From: Streptacidiphilus jiangxiensis
GTDB lineage: Bacteria; Actinomycetota; Actinomycetes; Streptomycetales; Streptomycetaceae
Reading direction: 5' to 3'
Assembly (NCBI RefSeq): GCF_900109465.1
Contig: NZ_FOAZ01000015.1
Span: forward strand, 62,001 to 126,000
Length of the DNA: 64,000 nucleotides
Shown: piece after piece, positions 17,898 through 25,968 of the stretch
Layout: every line of letters starts with the position of its first letter
Numbering within the stretch: position 1 is the first letter of the stretch
Program-made: the position numbers and the translations under genes
The notes under the pieces: generated by a model
Told to the model about the DNA's origin: nothing
The model's database searches: none
Seen by the model: only the letters and a program-made list of their open reading frames with translations

Positions 17898-18491
17898 TCA
17901 GTTGACGCGGCCGAACCAGACCGAGTCGGTCCAGATGTGCTCCAGCTTCACGTAGCTGCCGGAGTGCGGCGCGTGCCAGATCTCCCAGTGCCCGGCGTAG
18001 ATGCCGACGTGGTAGACGTACGAGCCGTAGTGGAAGAAGATCAGGTCGCCGGGCCGCAGTTGACGGAACGAGATGTGCTGGACGCGGTTGTACTGGTCCT
18101 GCGCCGTGCGCGGCAGGTGGCGGCCGGCGTGGCGGAACGCGTAGTACGTCAGTCCGGAGCAGTCGAACGAGTTGGGGCCGGTGGCTCCCCAGCGGTAGGG
18201 GTCGCCGTGCTTGGACTCGGCGATCCTGAGGGCCTTCTGCCCTATGGTGAGCGCGCCGGCGTCGGCGGAGGGGGCTGCCACGGCGGTGGCGCCGAGGAAG
18301 GCGCCGGTGGCTGCGAGGGTGGTCAGCCCCGTCTTGAGCCGCCGACCGGTCGAGCCGTGGTGGACGCCGAGAAGCCGGTTGACGCCGTGCTGCGAGGGGC
18401 GGGCATGGCGACCGCGGCGGGGCCCTCGAGAATGGTGGTTCTGGATCTCGTTCAGGGCATGGTGGCGCGCGGAATCATGGGACGCGGACAT
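17898..18491 (-). CDS. Secreted NlpC/P60 cell-wall endopeptidase
   Basis: 197 residues. A long N-terminal region rich in His and Arg precedes a signal-like hydrophobic stretch (about 55-75, LTTLAATGAFLGATAVAAPSA), then a single NlpC/P60 domain. The catalytic Cys is in FDCSGLTYYAF, the His in YHVGIYAG, and the third residue is probably in WHAPHSG. It cleaves peptidoglycan stem peptides. A c-di-AMP riboswitch and a Crp-type site precede it, as known for Streptomyces resuscitation-factor and hydrolase genes. The ATG has GGAAGGG upstream. Confidence 0.92.
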   Translation of the reverse strand: MSASHDSARHHALNEIQNHHSRGPRRGRHARPSQHGVNRLLGVHHGSTGRRLKTGLTTLAATGAFLGATAVAAPSADAGALTIGQKALRIAESKHGDPYRWGATGPNSFDCSGLTYYAFRHAGRHLPRTAQDQYNRVQHISFRQLRPGDLIFFHYGSYVYHVGIYAGHWEIWHAPHSGSYVKLEHIWTDSVWFGRVN

Positions 18492-18521
18492 GCGGAAGCC
18501 CTTCCGGAACCGCCTACGAAA

Positions 18522-18662
18522 GTTGTCCCTGTCGGGTTCGGGCTCCAGAAGCTGCCCGGCCGCGCACCGTCCGTGCGTTTCGGCTTCACCCCAAGGCTCG
18601 GCGTTTCCCTGACGCCGTGCCGTCGTGCCTGGGTCTCCCGTTCTCGCCTGTCAGGTGTGTGT
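18522..18662 (-). ncRNA. c-di-AMP riboswitch (ydaO/yuaA class)
   Basis: On the minus strand the conserved blocks appear in order: GGCGAGAACGGGAGACCCAG (about 18645-18627), GAGCCTTGGGGTGAAGCC (about 18600-18582), a GC hairpin, and AGCCCGAACCCGACAGG (about 18545-18529), ending about 30 bases before the start codon. This is the ydaO core. In Streptomyces this element turns off cell-wall hydrolase genes when c-di-AMP is high. Boundaries are approximate. Confidence 0.88.
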
Positions 18663-19023
18663 GAGCACCTGGCGTCCGACCGGTGGCGAGACTAGGCGTC
18701 CGGCCGGACCGCCCCGCCAGGGTGGCGAGGACTTGTTCGTTCGGCGGACAGTATTGGCATGTTTTTATGCCGTCTTCACGTTACGCCGGACCTTTGTGAT
18801 TCTTGTCACGCAACGTTTGGGTCGCAATTCTTGCGGCGTCCGGAGTAACGCCGAACGGATTGCATAAATCGGTTTTCCGAGCTGGGAACATTCAATGACC
18901 TGCGGAAATGCGGCAATCGGAAGAATGCATTCACTCGAACGGTCCACGCCGTTCGGTGGCCCCCGAGTGGCTGGATCCGGTTCCCCTTCCGTGGCGCGCG
19001 ACACGCCGCCTAGATTGGGGCAT
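18663..19023. promoter_or_regulatory. Promoter region of the NlpC/P60 gene with Crp-type site and nested dyads
   Basis: No gene. On minus, TGAAGA and AATACT spaced by 17 bases (near 18745-18775) could be the promoter; the spacer contains GGCAT-AAAAAC-ATGCC. GTGATTCTTGTCAC at 18796-18809 fits the Streptomyces Crp consensus GTG-N6-GNCAC exactly. It sits inside a larger inverted repeat, CGTTACGCCGGAC (18779-18791) with GTCCGGAGTAACG (18838-18850). On plus, TAGATT (19011-19016) is the likely -10 box of the next gene. Confidence 0.6.
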
Positions 19024-20415
19024 GTGACTGATGATCGACAGACGGAGAGCCCGCTTCCGCAGGGGGTCGGGCGCACCGCGCTCGGCGTCGCCATGGCCCG
19101 CGCGGCCGAGTCCGCCCGCCCGGACCGGCTCTTCGAGGACCCTTACGCCGCCGACTTCCTGCGCGCCGCCGTCGCCTCCTGGGTGCCGGGCCCCGAGGAC
19201 CGCCCCCGGAGCCGCCCCGAGGAGCGCAGCGAGGCGTGGGTGGCCATGTCCGCGCACCTGGTGCTGCGTACCGCCTGGTTCGACGACTACCTGCGCGAGG
19301 CCGTCGGCCCGGACGGCTGCTGCACCCAGGTGGTGCTGCTCGCGGCGGGCCTGGACGCGCGCGCGTTCCGCCTCGACTGGCCTGCCGGAGTCCGCCTCTT
19401 CGAGCTCGACCTGCCCGAGATGGTCGCCTTCAAGGAGCGCGCGCTCGCCGAGAAGGGAGCCCGACCCCGGGTCGAGCGCCACGTGGTGACGGCCGATCTG
19501 CGCGAGGACTGGGCCGCGCCGCTGCGTGCCGCCGGCTTCGACCCCGCGCAGCCCACCGCCTGGCTGGTCGAGGGACTGCTCGTCTACCTGGAGGCCGCGG
19601 ACGCCGCCGCGCTCCTGGAGCGGATCGGCGAACTCTCCGCCCCCGGCAGCCGCCTGTCGCTCGTCCGCGACGGCTCTCTGCGTCGCACCCGCGAACTCGC
19701 ACTGCACGACCCGTCGATGAGTGCGGCGACGCGCCTGTGGCGCGGCGGGCTGCGCCAGAACCACGCGCAGTGGCTGCGGCGCCACGGCTGGCTGGTCCAC
19801 GAGACCGGCGAGGCGGAGCTGCGCGAGCGCTACGGCTCCGACCGCGTCATGGACGGCTACGGATTCCTGCTCGCCGAGCGTCCCTCGCTCGCCGAGCGTC
19901 CCCGCCGTCCCGCCGCGCGCCTGCTCGTCCTGGACCCCGACGGCGCGGTCTTCCTGCAGCGTCACCACGACGCCGAGGTCGGCCCGCACTGGGTCCTCCC
20001 CGGCGGCGGTCTGCACGAGGGCGAGGACCCACTCGCGGGCGCGCTGCGCGAGACCGCCGAGGAGACCGGCTGGACCGACGTCGTGACCGGCCCGGAGCTG
20101 TGGCGCTGGGAACACGACTACCACCGCGGCGACGTGGGTCTGGTCCGCCAGCACGAGGTGATCTTCCTGGCCTCGGCGCCGCGCCGCGACCCGGTCGGCG
20201 ACCTGACCGAGTCGTTCGCCGCGGACGGCATCCTCGGCTGCCGCTGGTTCACCCCCCAGGAGCTCGGTGAGGTCACCGAGACCCTGTGGCCGCCCCAGCT
20301 CGTCTCCCTCCTCGCGGACCTGCGCCGTGACGGCCCGCCGGCCACGGCGGTCGACCTCGGCTACGTGCCGAACCACACGGGCCCCGACCCGGAAGACCGT
20401 CGCGATGGACACTGA
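19024..20415 (+). CDS. SAM-dependent methyltransferase fused to a Nudix hydrolase
   Basis: 463 residues. The N-terminal half (about 1-285) is a PPM/leucine-carboxymethyltransferase-like methyltransferase of the TIGR00027 type: GVGRTALGVAMARAAESARP, DPYAADFL, then VVLLAAGLDARAFRLDWP with the motif I region, FELDLPEMVAFKERAL, and WLVEGLLVYL. The C-terminal half (about 300-440) is a Nudix domain with the box GGLHEGEDPLAGALRETAEE followed by TGW (G-x5-E-x7-RE-x2-EE-x-G). The frame is continuous. GTG 19024 lies 7 bases after TAGATT, so the mRNA may be leaderless. The substrates of both halves are unknown. Confidence 0.85.
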   Translation: MTDDRQTESPLPQGVGRTALGVAMARAAESARPDRLFEDPYAADFLRAAVASWVPGPEDRPRSRPEERSEAWVAMSAHLVLRTAWFDDYLREAVGPDGCCTQVVLLAAGLDARAFRLDWPAGVRLFELDLPEMVAFKERALAEKGARPRVERHVVTADLREDWAAPLRAAGFDPAQPTAWLVEGLLVYLEAADAAALLERIGELSAPGSRLSLVRDGSLRRTRELALHDPSMSAATRLWRGGLRQNHAQWLRRHGWLVHETGEAELRERYGSDRVMDGYGFLLAERPSLAERPRRPAARLLVLDPDGAVFLQRHHDAEVGPHWVLPGGGLHEGEDPLAGALRETAEETGWTDVVTGPELWRWEHDYHRGDVGLVRQHEVIFLASAPRRDPVGDLTESFAADGILGCRWFTPQELGEVTETLWPPQLVSLLADLRRDGPPATAVDLGYVPNHTGPDPEDRRDGH

Positions 20416-20947
20416 GCACTGGGAACGTCGGCTGCCGCGCTTCCTGCAGCCTCCGGCGTTCCTGACCCCCGCCCTCGAGCACAGCGAGCGCGTGGTGCGG
20501 CCACGGCTGGCGCTTCTCTACTTCTGCGCCGCCGTCGGGCTCGTCCCCTGGACCGTGCTGCTCTTCCTCACCCTCCCCGGCCGGGAGCGCGCCGCCCACT
20601 GGGACGTCGCCTGGGGCGGCTTCGACGCGCTGCTGATCGTCGTCTTCACCGGCTGCGCCGTCCGGATCCTGCGGCTGTCGCCGCGCAGCGCGATCGTGAC
20701 GGCGGTCGCGGGCACGCTGCTGGTCACCGACGCGTGGTTCGACGTGATGCTCGCCGCGACGACCCAGGACACGGTCGTCGCCCTGCTGATGGCCTGCCTG
20801 GTGGAACTGCCGCTGGCGGCGCTCTGCTTCCGCACCTGCTTCCGCGTCGTGTCCCTGCTCGAACAGGCCCGTCCCTACCTGCGCGACCTCGGCTTCACCG
20901 TCCACGACGGCCGGCTGGTACCGCCGGAGGGATGGCCCGACCGGTAG
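20405..20947 (+). CDS. Membrane protein of unknown function
   Basis: 180 residues starting inside the end of the fusion gene (11-base overlap), so it is probably translationally coupled. Four hydrophobic segments are seen (about 37-60, 77-95, 101-120, 124-145). The N-terminus HWERRLPRFLQPPAFLTPAL and the cytosolic tail LEQARPYLRDLGFTV are typical of small actinobacterial membrane proteins. No catalytic motif. Its pairing with the methyltransferase-Nudix protein suggests a joint function. Confidence 0.75.
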   Translation: MDTEHWERRLPRFLQPPAFLTPALEHSERVVRPRLALLYFCAAVGLVPWTVLLFLTLPGRERAAHWDVAWGGFDALLIVVFTGCAVRILRLSPRSAIVTAVAGTLLVTDAWFDVMLAATTQDTVVALLMACLVELPLAALCFRTCFRVVSLLEQARPYLRDLGFTVHDGRLVPPEGWPDR

Positions 20948-20972
20948 CGGCCCGTCGGGACGCCGGCCGGGG

Positions 20973-20995
20973 TTGTCAGTGGCGTGGCATAGAGT
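20973..20995 (+). promoter_or_regulatory. PafBC/RecA-NDp-type promoter
   Basis: TTGTCAGTG, exactly 8 bases, TAGAGT: a full match to the DNA-damage motif tTGTCRgtg-N8-TAnnnT. The GTG at 21004 is 8 bases further on, so the message is essentially leaderless. Confidence 0.72.
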
Positions 20996-21003
20996 GCATC
21001 CCC

Positions 21004-22254
21004 GTGTCGGACGGAAAACGCGGGTCGCTGGGGCGGGCATTCGGGTGGCTCTGGACCGCGTACGCGGTCAGCACGATGGGGACGTGGCTCGCCTTCGAGG
21101 CGTTCCCGATCGTCGCGATCCGGGCGCTCCACGTGGGGGCCGTCGAGGTGTCGCTGCTGGCCGCGGCCGGGCCCGCGGTCGGCGCGGCGCTGGCGCTGCC
21201 GCTGGGGCCGTGGGTGGAGTTCCGCCGCAAGCGGCCGGTGATGGTCGCGATGGACCTGATCCGGTTCGTCGTGCTGGTCAGCCTGCCGCTGGCCTACGTG
21301 TTCGGATGGCTGAGCTTCGGGCAGCTGCTGTTCGCCCAGGTCGTCGTCGGGGCGGCGGACATCACCTTCAACGCCGCCAGCGGCGCCTGCCTCAAGGCGC
21401 TGCTCCCACGCGCAGACCTGCTGCGCGCCAACGCCCGGTTCGAGTCGACGATGTGGACCTCCTCGGTGATCGGGCCGCCGTTGGGCGGTGCGATGATCGG
21501 GATGTTCGGCCCGGTCGTCACCCTGCTGGCGGATGCCGTCAGCTATCTGCTCTCGGCCCTGGGGATCAGCGCGATGCGCACCTCCGAACCGCCACCCACG
21601 CGTGCCGCGGCGCCGGGACTGTCGCGCGCGGACCTGCTGGCGGGCTGGCGGTTCATCCTCGGGCACCGCACCATGCGGCCGCTGTTCTTCAACAACCTGC
21701 TGGTCAACGGGCTGATCATGGCGAGCCTGCCACTGCTGGCGGTGCTGATGCTGGGCCGGCTCGGCTTCGCGCCGTGGCAGTACGCGCTGGCCTTCGCCCT
21801 GCCGTGCCTGGGCGGGCTGCTGGGCTCCCGGCTGGCCCGGCCGCTCGTCGCCCGCTACGGTCGGGCGCGCGTGCTGCGGGTCTCGGGCGTGCTGCGCGCC
21901 TGCTGGAGTCTCGGCCTGGCGTTCGTCGGTCCCGGCGTGGCCGGGCTCGCACTGGTGATGGTGGTCGAGTTCGGGCTGATCACCTGCAGTGCGGTCTACA
22001 ACCCGGTGTTCGCGACCACCCGACTGGAGCTCACCCCGTCGGACCGGGTGGCCCGGACCCTCTCGGCCTGGTCGGTCGGGACCAAGGGTTCGGTCGCGCT
22101 GATGACGGGTCTCGGCGGCCTGCTGGCGGCCGCGATCGGGCCGCGCAGCGTCATCGCCCTGGTCGGTGCGCTGATGCTGGCGACCCCGCTGCTGCTGCCC
22201 CGCCGGGCCGCCCTGCACCAGCACGACCCGGAGCCCGTGCCGACCGCCGCCTGA
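21004..22254 (+). CDS. MFS transporter with a DNA-damage-type promoter
   Basis: 416 residues, about 11-12 transmembrane helices, resembling the small MFS_3/MdtH-like exporters of actinomycetes (WLWTAYAVSTMGTWLAFEAF; helix 4-5 region ANARFESTMWTSSVIGPPLG). The exported substrate is unknown. The start is GTG 21004; upstream codons in the same frame run through the promoter. The promoter fits the PafBC consensus, so expression should rise after DNA damage, which would suit export of a DNA-reactive compound. Confidence 0.87.
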   Translation: MSDGKRGSLGRAFGWLWTAYAVSTMGTWLAFEAFPIVAIRALHVGAVEVSLLAAAGPAVGAALALPLGPWVEFRRKRPVMVAMDLIRFVVLVSLPLAYVFGWLSFGQLLFAQVVVGAADITFNAASGACLKALLPRADLLRANARFESTMWTSSVIGPPLGGAMIGMFGPVVTLLADAVSYLLSALGISAMRTSEPPPTRAAAPGLSRADLLAGWRFILGHRTMRPLFFNNLLVNGLIMASLPLLAVLMLGRLGFAPWQYALAFALPCLGGLLGSRLARPLVARYGRARVLRVSGVLRACWSLGLAFVGPGVAGLALVMVVEFGLITCSAVYNPVFATTRLELTPSDRVARTLSAWSVGTKGSVALMTGLGGLLAAAIGPRSVIALVGALMLATPLLLPRRAALHQHDPEPVPTAA

Positions 22255-22272
22255 CGCCCCCCGCGTCGATGC

Positions 22273-23721
22273 TCAGTGCTGCTGCTCGGCGCGCGGCATG
22301 CGCGGCAGTGCGAAGGCGGCGAGGCCGACGAGTCCGAGGACGAGGGCCGTCGCGGCGAGCGTCCATCCGGCCGCGGTGACCGGGCCGTGCGTCGGCGCCC
22401 AGGACAGGAACGCCGTGCCGAGTGCGGCGACGCCGACCGAGCCGCCGAGCTGCTGCAGGGCGTTGAGGACGCCCGAGGCCGAGCCCGACTCCTCCTCGGC
22501 GACGCCCGCGAGGGCGATGTCGAAGAGCGGACCCATCAGCAGGCCCATGCCGACGCCGCTCACCAGGAGGGCGGGCAGCAGCTCCCAGGTCGTGACGGTC
22601 AGGCCCCAGTGGCCGAGGCTCGCCCACAGGCCCAGCACGCCGAGGACCATGACGACCACGCCGGCGTGGATGACCCGGCGGCCGAAGCGTGCGCCGAGGA
22701 CGGCGCCGCTGGCGACCGCTCCGGCGACGATGCCCACCGACATCGGGACGAAGGTGAGCCCGGCGTGCAGCGGTGTCCAGTGCGCGCCGAGCTGGAGGGT
22801 GAGCGTGAAGGTGAGCATCAGGCCGGACATCGCGGCCGAGAACAGTGCGACGACGACGATGGCGGAGCGGAAGGCCCGGCCCCGGAAGAGGCCCGGCTCG
22901 ACCAGCGGTGCGCGACCGGTCCCGGCTCGGCGGCGCTGGAGCGCGGCGAAGCCGGCGAAAAGGGGCAGCGACAGGGCCATGGAGGCGAAGGTCCAGGCGG
23001 GCCAGCCGAGCTCGCGTCCCTGGATCAGCGGGTAGACCAGCAGCACCATGGCCGCGCTGAGGACGGCCACTCCGGGCAGGTCGAGGCGTCGGGCGCCGGC
23101 CGTCCCGTGGTCCGCGGGGATGGCGCGGGCGCCGAGCAGGGTGGCGGCGAGGCCGACCGGCAGGTTGATCAGGAAGATCATGCGCCAGCCGGTGCCCCAC
23201 AGGTCGGAGCCGACGAGCAGTCCGCCGAGGGTCGGGCCGAGCACGGAGGACAGGCCCAGCACCGGGCCGAAGGCCCCGAAGGCCTGGCCCATCTCCTCGG
23301 CGGGGAAGACGGCGCGGATGATGCCGAGCCCCTGCGGGATGACCAGTGCCGCGAAGGCCCCCTGGCAGGCGCGGGCACCGATCAGCATCCCGGCCCCGTC
23401 GGAGGCCGCGCACAGCGCGGAGCAGAGCGTGAAGCCGACGGTGCCGAGCAGGAACATCCGCTTGCGGCCGACGAGGTCGCCCAGGCGGGCGCCGGTGATC
23501 AACAGCATGGCGAAGGCGAGGGTGTAGGCGGCGCTGACCCACTGGATCTGGCTGTCGCCGCCCCCGAGGGCGTGGCGGATGGAGGGCGCCGCGACGTTGA
23601 CGATGGTGGTGTCGAGCAGATCCATGATCTCCGCGAGCAGGATCGCGCCCAGTGCGAACCGCCGCAGGGGGTGCCCGGCGACGGCGGGTCGGGGATCCGC
23701 GCGGACCGTGGTGGTGGACAT
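22273..23721 (-). CDS. MFS drug-efflux transporter (DHA2/EmrB-QacA type)
   Basis: 482 residues with 14 predicted transmembrane helices. ILLAEIMDLLDTTIVNVAAP is the characteristic TM1 of DHA2 proteins, with GARLGDLVGRKRMFL in loop 2-3 and GPTLGGLLV in TM5 (motif C). It should expel cationic or hydrophobic drugs using the proton gradient. ATG 23721 has GAGGAG upstream. It is divergent from a TetR gene, with three operator sites between them, making a classic self-regulated pump pair. Confidence 0.93.
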   Translation of the reverse strand: MSTTTVRADPRPAVAGHPLRRFALGAILLAEIMDLLDTTIVNVAAPSIRHALGGGDSQIQWVSAAYTLAFAMLLITGARLGDLVGRKRMFLLGTVGFTLCSALCAASDGAGMLIGARACQGAFAALVIPQGLGIIRAVFPAEEMGQAFGAFGPVLGLSSVLGPTLGGLLVGSDLWGTGWRMIFLINLPVGLAATLLGARAIPADHGTAGARRLDLPGVAVLSAAMVLLVYPLIQGRELGWPAWTFASMALSLPLFAGFAALQRRRAGTGRAPLVEPGLFRGRAFRSAIVVVALFSAAMSGLMLTFTLTLQLGAHWTPLHAGLTFVPMSVGIVAGAVASGAVLGARFGRRVIHAGVVVMVLGVLGLWASLGHWGLTVTTWELLPALLVSGVGMGLLMGPLFDIALAGVAEEESGSASGVLNALQQLGGSVGVAALGTAFLSWAPTHGPVTAAGWTLAATALVLGLVGLAAFALPRMPRAEQQH

Positions 23722-23742
23722 GGGAGGCTCTCCTCGGTTGGA

Positions 23743-23792
23743 CGAACGGTGTTCGTGATGACGAACACCGTTCTACTTACGAACGCTGTTCG
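23743..23792. promoter_or_regulatory. Three tandem TetR operators
   Basis: CGAACGGTGTTCG (23743-23755), CGAACACCGTTC (23762-23773) and CGAACGCTGTTCG (23780-23792) all fit GAAC-N3-GTTC, with centres 18-19 bases apart. The first two are also exact inverted repeats of each other. The array covers the divergent pump/TetR promoters. Confidence 0.8.
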
Positions 23793-23811
23793 TGTCAAGT
23801 AGGGTGGGGCC

Positions 23812-24531
23812 ATGACCTCCGCGCCCACCTGGCCCGGCTCCTTCGGTACGGAGCCCAAGCGCAAGAAGCGCACCCTGAGCCGTGAGCTGATCGTCGAGAC
23901 CGCCCTCAGGGTGGTCGACACCGAGGGGTTGGACGCGCTGAACATGCGCCGCGTCGCGCAGGAGCTCGGGACGGGCGCCGCCTCGCTCTACGCGCACGTC
24001 GCCAACAAGGACGAGTTGCTCTCGCTGCTGCTCGACCGCGTCTACGCAGACCTGCGCCACCCCGCGCCGGACCCCGAGCGCTGGCGCGAGCAGGCCAAGG
24101 ACTTCCTGCGGCAGGCGCGGAACAACCTCGTCGCCCACGGCGACCTCGCCCGGGCCGCGATGGAGCAGAACATCCCCACCTCACCCGCCGCGCTCGACTC
24201 CGCGGAGGCCATGCTGGCGCTGCTGCGGGCCGGCGGCCTGCCCGAGCAGGTCTGCGCCTACGGCGTGGACGTGATCAGCCTCTACATGGTCGCGACCGCG
24301 GTGGAGGAGAGCTCGCGCACCAAGCCGGGCGAACAGCGCGGCGAGGGGTCGGCCCAGCCGTACCTGGACGGCATCCGTGGCTTCTTCGGATCACTCCCGG
24401 CGGAGCGCTACCCGCTGATCGTGGCGATGGCCGGGCCGCTCACCCGCAACGTCGGCGACGAGCGCTTCGAGTTCGGCCTCGACCTGCTGCTCGACGGGCT
24501 GGTCGCCCAGGCTGGCCGCACCTTCGACTGA
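23812..24531 (+). CDS. TetR-family repressor of the divergent MFS pump
   Basis: 239 residues. A basic tail (KRKKRTLSRELIVETALRVV) leads into the helix-turn-helix NMRRVAQELGTGAASLYAHV (about residues 44-63) and a long TetR C-terminal domain typical of tetracycline-repressor-like proteins (NKDELLSLLLDRVYADL). TAGGGT (23800-23805) is 6 bases before the ATG, so the mRNA may be leaderless. It probably binds the three GAAC-N3-GTTC sites and releases them on drug binding. Confidence 0.92.
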   Translation: MTSAPTWPGSFGTEPKRKKRTLSRELIVETALRVVDTEGLDALNMRRVAQELGTGAASLYAHVANKDELLSLLLDRVYADLRHPAPDPERWREQAKDFLRQARNNLVAHGDLARAAMEQNIPTSPAALDSAEAMLALLRAGGLPEQVCAYGVDVISLYMVATAVEESSRTKPGEQRGEGSAQPYLDGIRGFFGSLPAERYPLIVAMAGPLTRNVGDERFEFGLDLLLDGLVAQAGRTFD

Positions 24532-24561
24532 GGCGCATGCTGGTGCGAAGGAGGTTCGCCC

Positions 24562-24786
24562 ATGAACGTCTACGGAATGCGTGCGGAACTCGGCCGTGAC
24601 GGGTCGGTGAAGACCTGGCACATGATGAAGGACGGCGCCCTGACCGCCCTGTGCGGTCACGACCTCGACGCCGCCGCCCCGTTGGAGCACGACTCGGCCT
24701 GGTCGCACACCAAGGAGCCCGTCTGCCACACCTGCGGCGCGCTCTACCTGCGGCAGGTCCCCTACGAGAGCATGATCAGCGGCTGA
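24562..24786 (+). CDS. Small zinc-ribbon-like protein
   Basis: 74 residues with a strong GAAGGAGG ribosome site. WHMMKDGALTALCG followed by a C-terminal CHTCGALYL resembles a small Streptomyces family with two half zinc ribbons (C-G-H here plus C-x2-C). Cytosolic; function unknown. It follows the TetR gene in the same direction 30 bases later and could be co-transcribed. Confidence 0.75.
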   Translation: MNVYGMRAELGRDGSVKTWHMMKDGALTALCGHDLDAAAPLEHDSAWSHTKEPVCHTCGALYLRQVPYESMISG

Positions 24787-24804
24787 GCACGCGGGAGTGT
24801 GCGG

Positions 24805-25764
24805 TCAGCCCGCCGAGCCCTGACGGCCCAGGCGGGCCAGGTAGGCGTTGTAGGCCTCCAGCTCCTGGTCGCCGTTGCGGTCCGCGATGCGGTCCTTGCG
24901 GCGTGAGACGCGCTCCTCGGACTTCGCCCACTGGAAGGTCAGGGCGATCAGCACCACGGCCGTCGGGATCTCGCTGAACGCCCAGGCGAGCCCGCCGGCC
25001 AGGTGCTGGTCGGTCAGCGGGTTGACGCCGAGCGACGCCGGCGGGTGCGCGAAGGTGTTCACCAGCAGGCCGGAGGCCATCATCACCGCCACGCCGAAGA
25101 AGGCGTGGAACGGCATGCCCATGAACAGCTCGAGGATCCGCATCACGTAGCCGGGTCGGTGCGGGCCCGGGTCCACGCCCATGATCGGCCAGAAGAAGGC
25201 GAGGCCGACGGCGAGGAAGTGCACCATCATCGCGAAGTGGCCCCACTGCGACTTCATCAGGAAGTCGAACAGCGGCGTGAAGTAGAGCCCGTAGAGGCTG
25301 GCGATGAAGAGCGGGATGGTGAACGCCGGGTGCGAGATCACCTTGACGTAGCGCGAGTGCAGCAGGGCGACCAGCAGCTCGCGCGGCCCCCGCTTGCCCT
25401 TCCCGGCCGGACGCAGGGCGCGCAGCGAGAGCGTGATCGGCGCGCCGAGCAGCAGCAGGATCGGCGTCAGCATGGACAGGATCATGTGCTGCATCATGTG
25501 CGCGCTGAGCAGCACCATCCCGTACTGGGCCAGCCCCGTGCAGGTGACCATCACCATCGTGGCCAGGCCCAGCACCCAGGCGATCAGCCGCCCGACGGGC
25601 CACTTGTCGCCACGGCGCCACAGCCGGACGCAGCCGCCGACGTAGCCGACCAGCAGCAGCGTCGCGAGTGCGAGGAACGCCCAGTCGACGGAGGGGTGGA
25701 ACGCGAGAGCCCGGCCGAAGGTGAAGGGCGCGAGCTCGTGGCCCATCCCCGGCATGTCGCCCAT
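24805..25764 (-). CDS. Cytochrome c oxidase assembly protein, CtaG (caa3) type
   Basis: 319 residues, about seven transmembrane helices. HMMQHMILSMLTPILLLLGAP is the family signature, and further histidines occur in MMVHFLAVGLAFFWPIMG and GMPFHAFFGVA. These proteins help deliver copper to, or assemble, aa3/caa3 oxidase. The N-terminus (MPGMGHELAPF) is Met/His-bearing. A charged tail (RKDRIADRNGDQELE) ends the protein. No other respiratory gene is adjacent. Confidence 0.92.
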   Translation of the reverse strand: MGDMPGMGHELAPFTFGRALAFHPSVDWAFLALATLLLVGYVGGCVRLWRRGDKWPVGRLIAWVLGLATMVMVTCTGLAQYGMVLLSAHMMQHMILSMLTPILLLLGAPITLSLRALRPAGKGKRGPRELLVALLHSRYVKVISHPAFTIPLFIASLYGLYFTPLFDFLMKSQWGHFAMMVHFLAVGLAFFWPIMGVDPGPHRPGYVMRILELFMGMPFHAFFGVAVMMASGLLVNTFAHPPASLGVNPLTDQHLAGGLAWAFSEIPTAVVLIALTFQWAKSEERVSRRKDRIADRNGDQELEAYNAYLARLGRQGSAG

Positions 25765-25850
25765 GGCGGTTCCTGCTTCCTGCGTGGCGGTGCGTACAGC
25801 TACCGCACCAGAGTAGAACTGCCCGGATTGTCCTCAGTCACCGGGTACCT

Positions 25851-25956
25851 CAGGGGCGCGAGGAACTGCGCGAGCAACCACTGATGAGCAGATGGTCCTC
25901 AACGCGCAGGGCCATCCGCACGCCGGTGGTTGCTCGCGCAGTTCCTCGCGCCCCTG
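25851..25956. repeat. Dispersed palindromic repeat copy 3, perfect 31-bp arms
   Basis: The arms at 25851-25881 and 25926-25956 are exact reverse complements over 31 bases, beginning CAGGGGCGCGAGGAACTGCG. The 44-base interior folds into a second hairpin: GATGGTCC (25891-25898) with GGGCCATC (25909-25916). It ends 12 bases from the D-lactate dehydrogenase stop. It would make a very stable cruciform or terminator. Confidence 0.92.
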
Positions 25957-25968
25957 GCAAAGTGCGAC

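Noticed and set aside
22276..23802. A 508-codon plus-strand frame opposite the MFS pump
   Set aside because: Shadow of the pump gene with no recognisable domain, and it runs through the operators.
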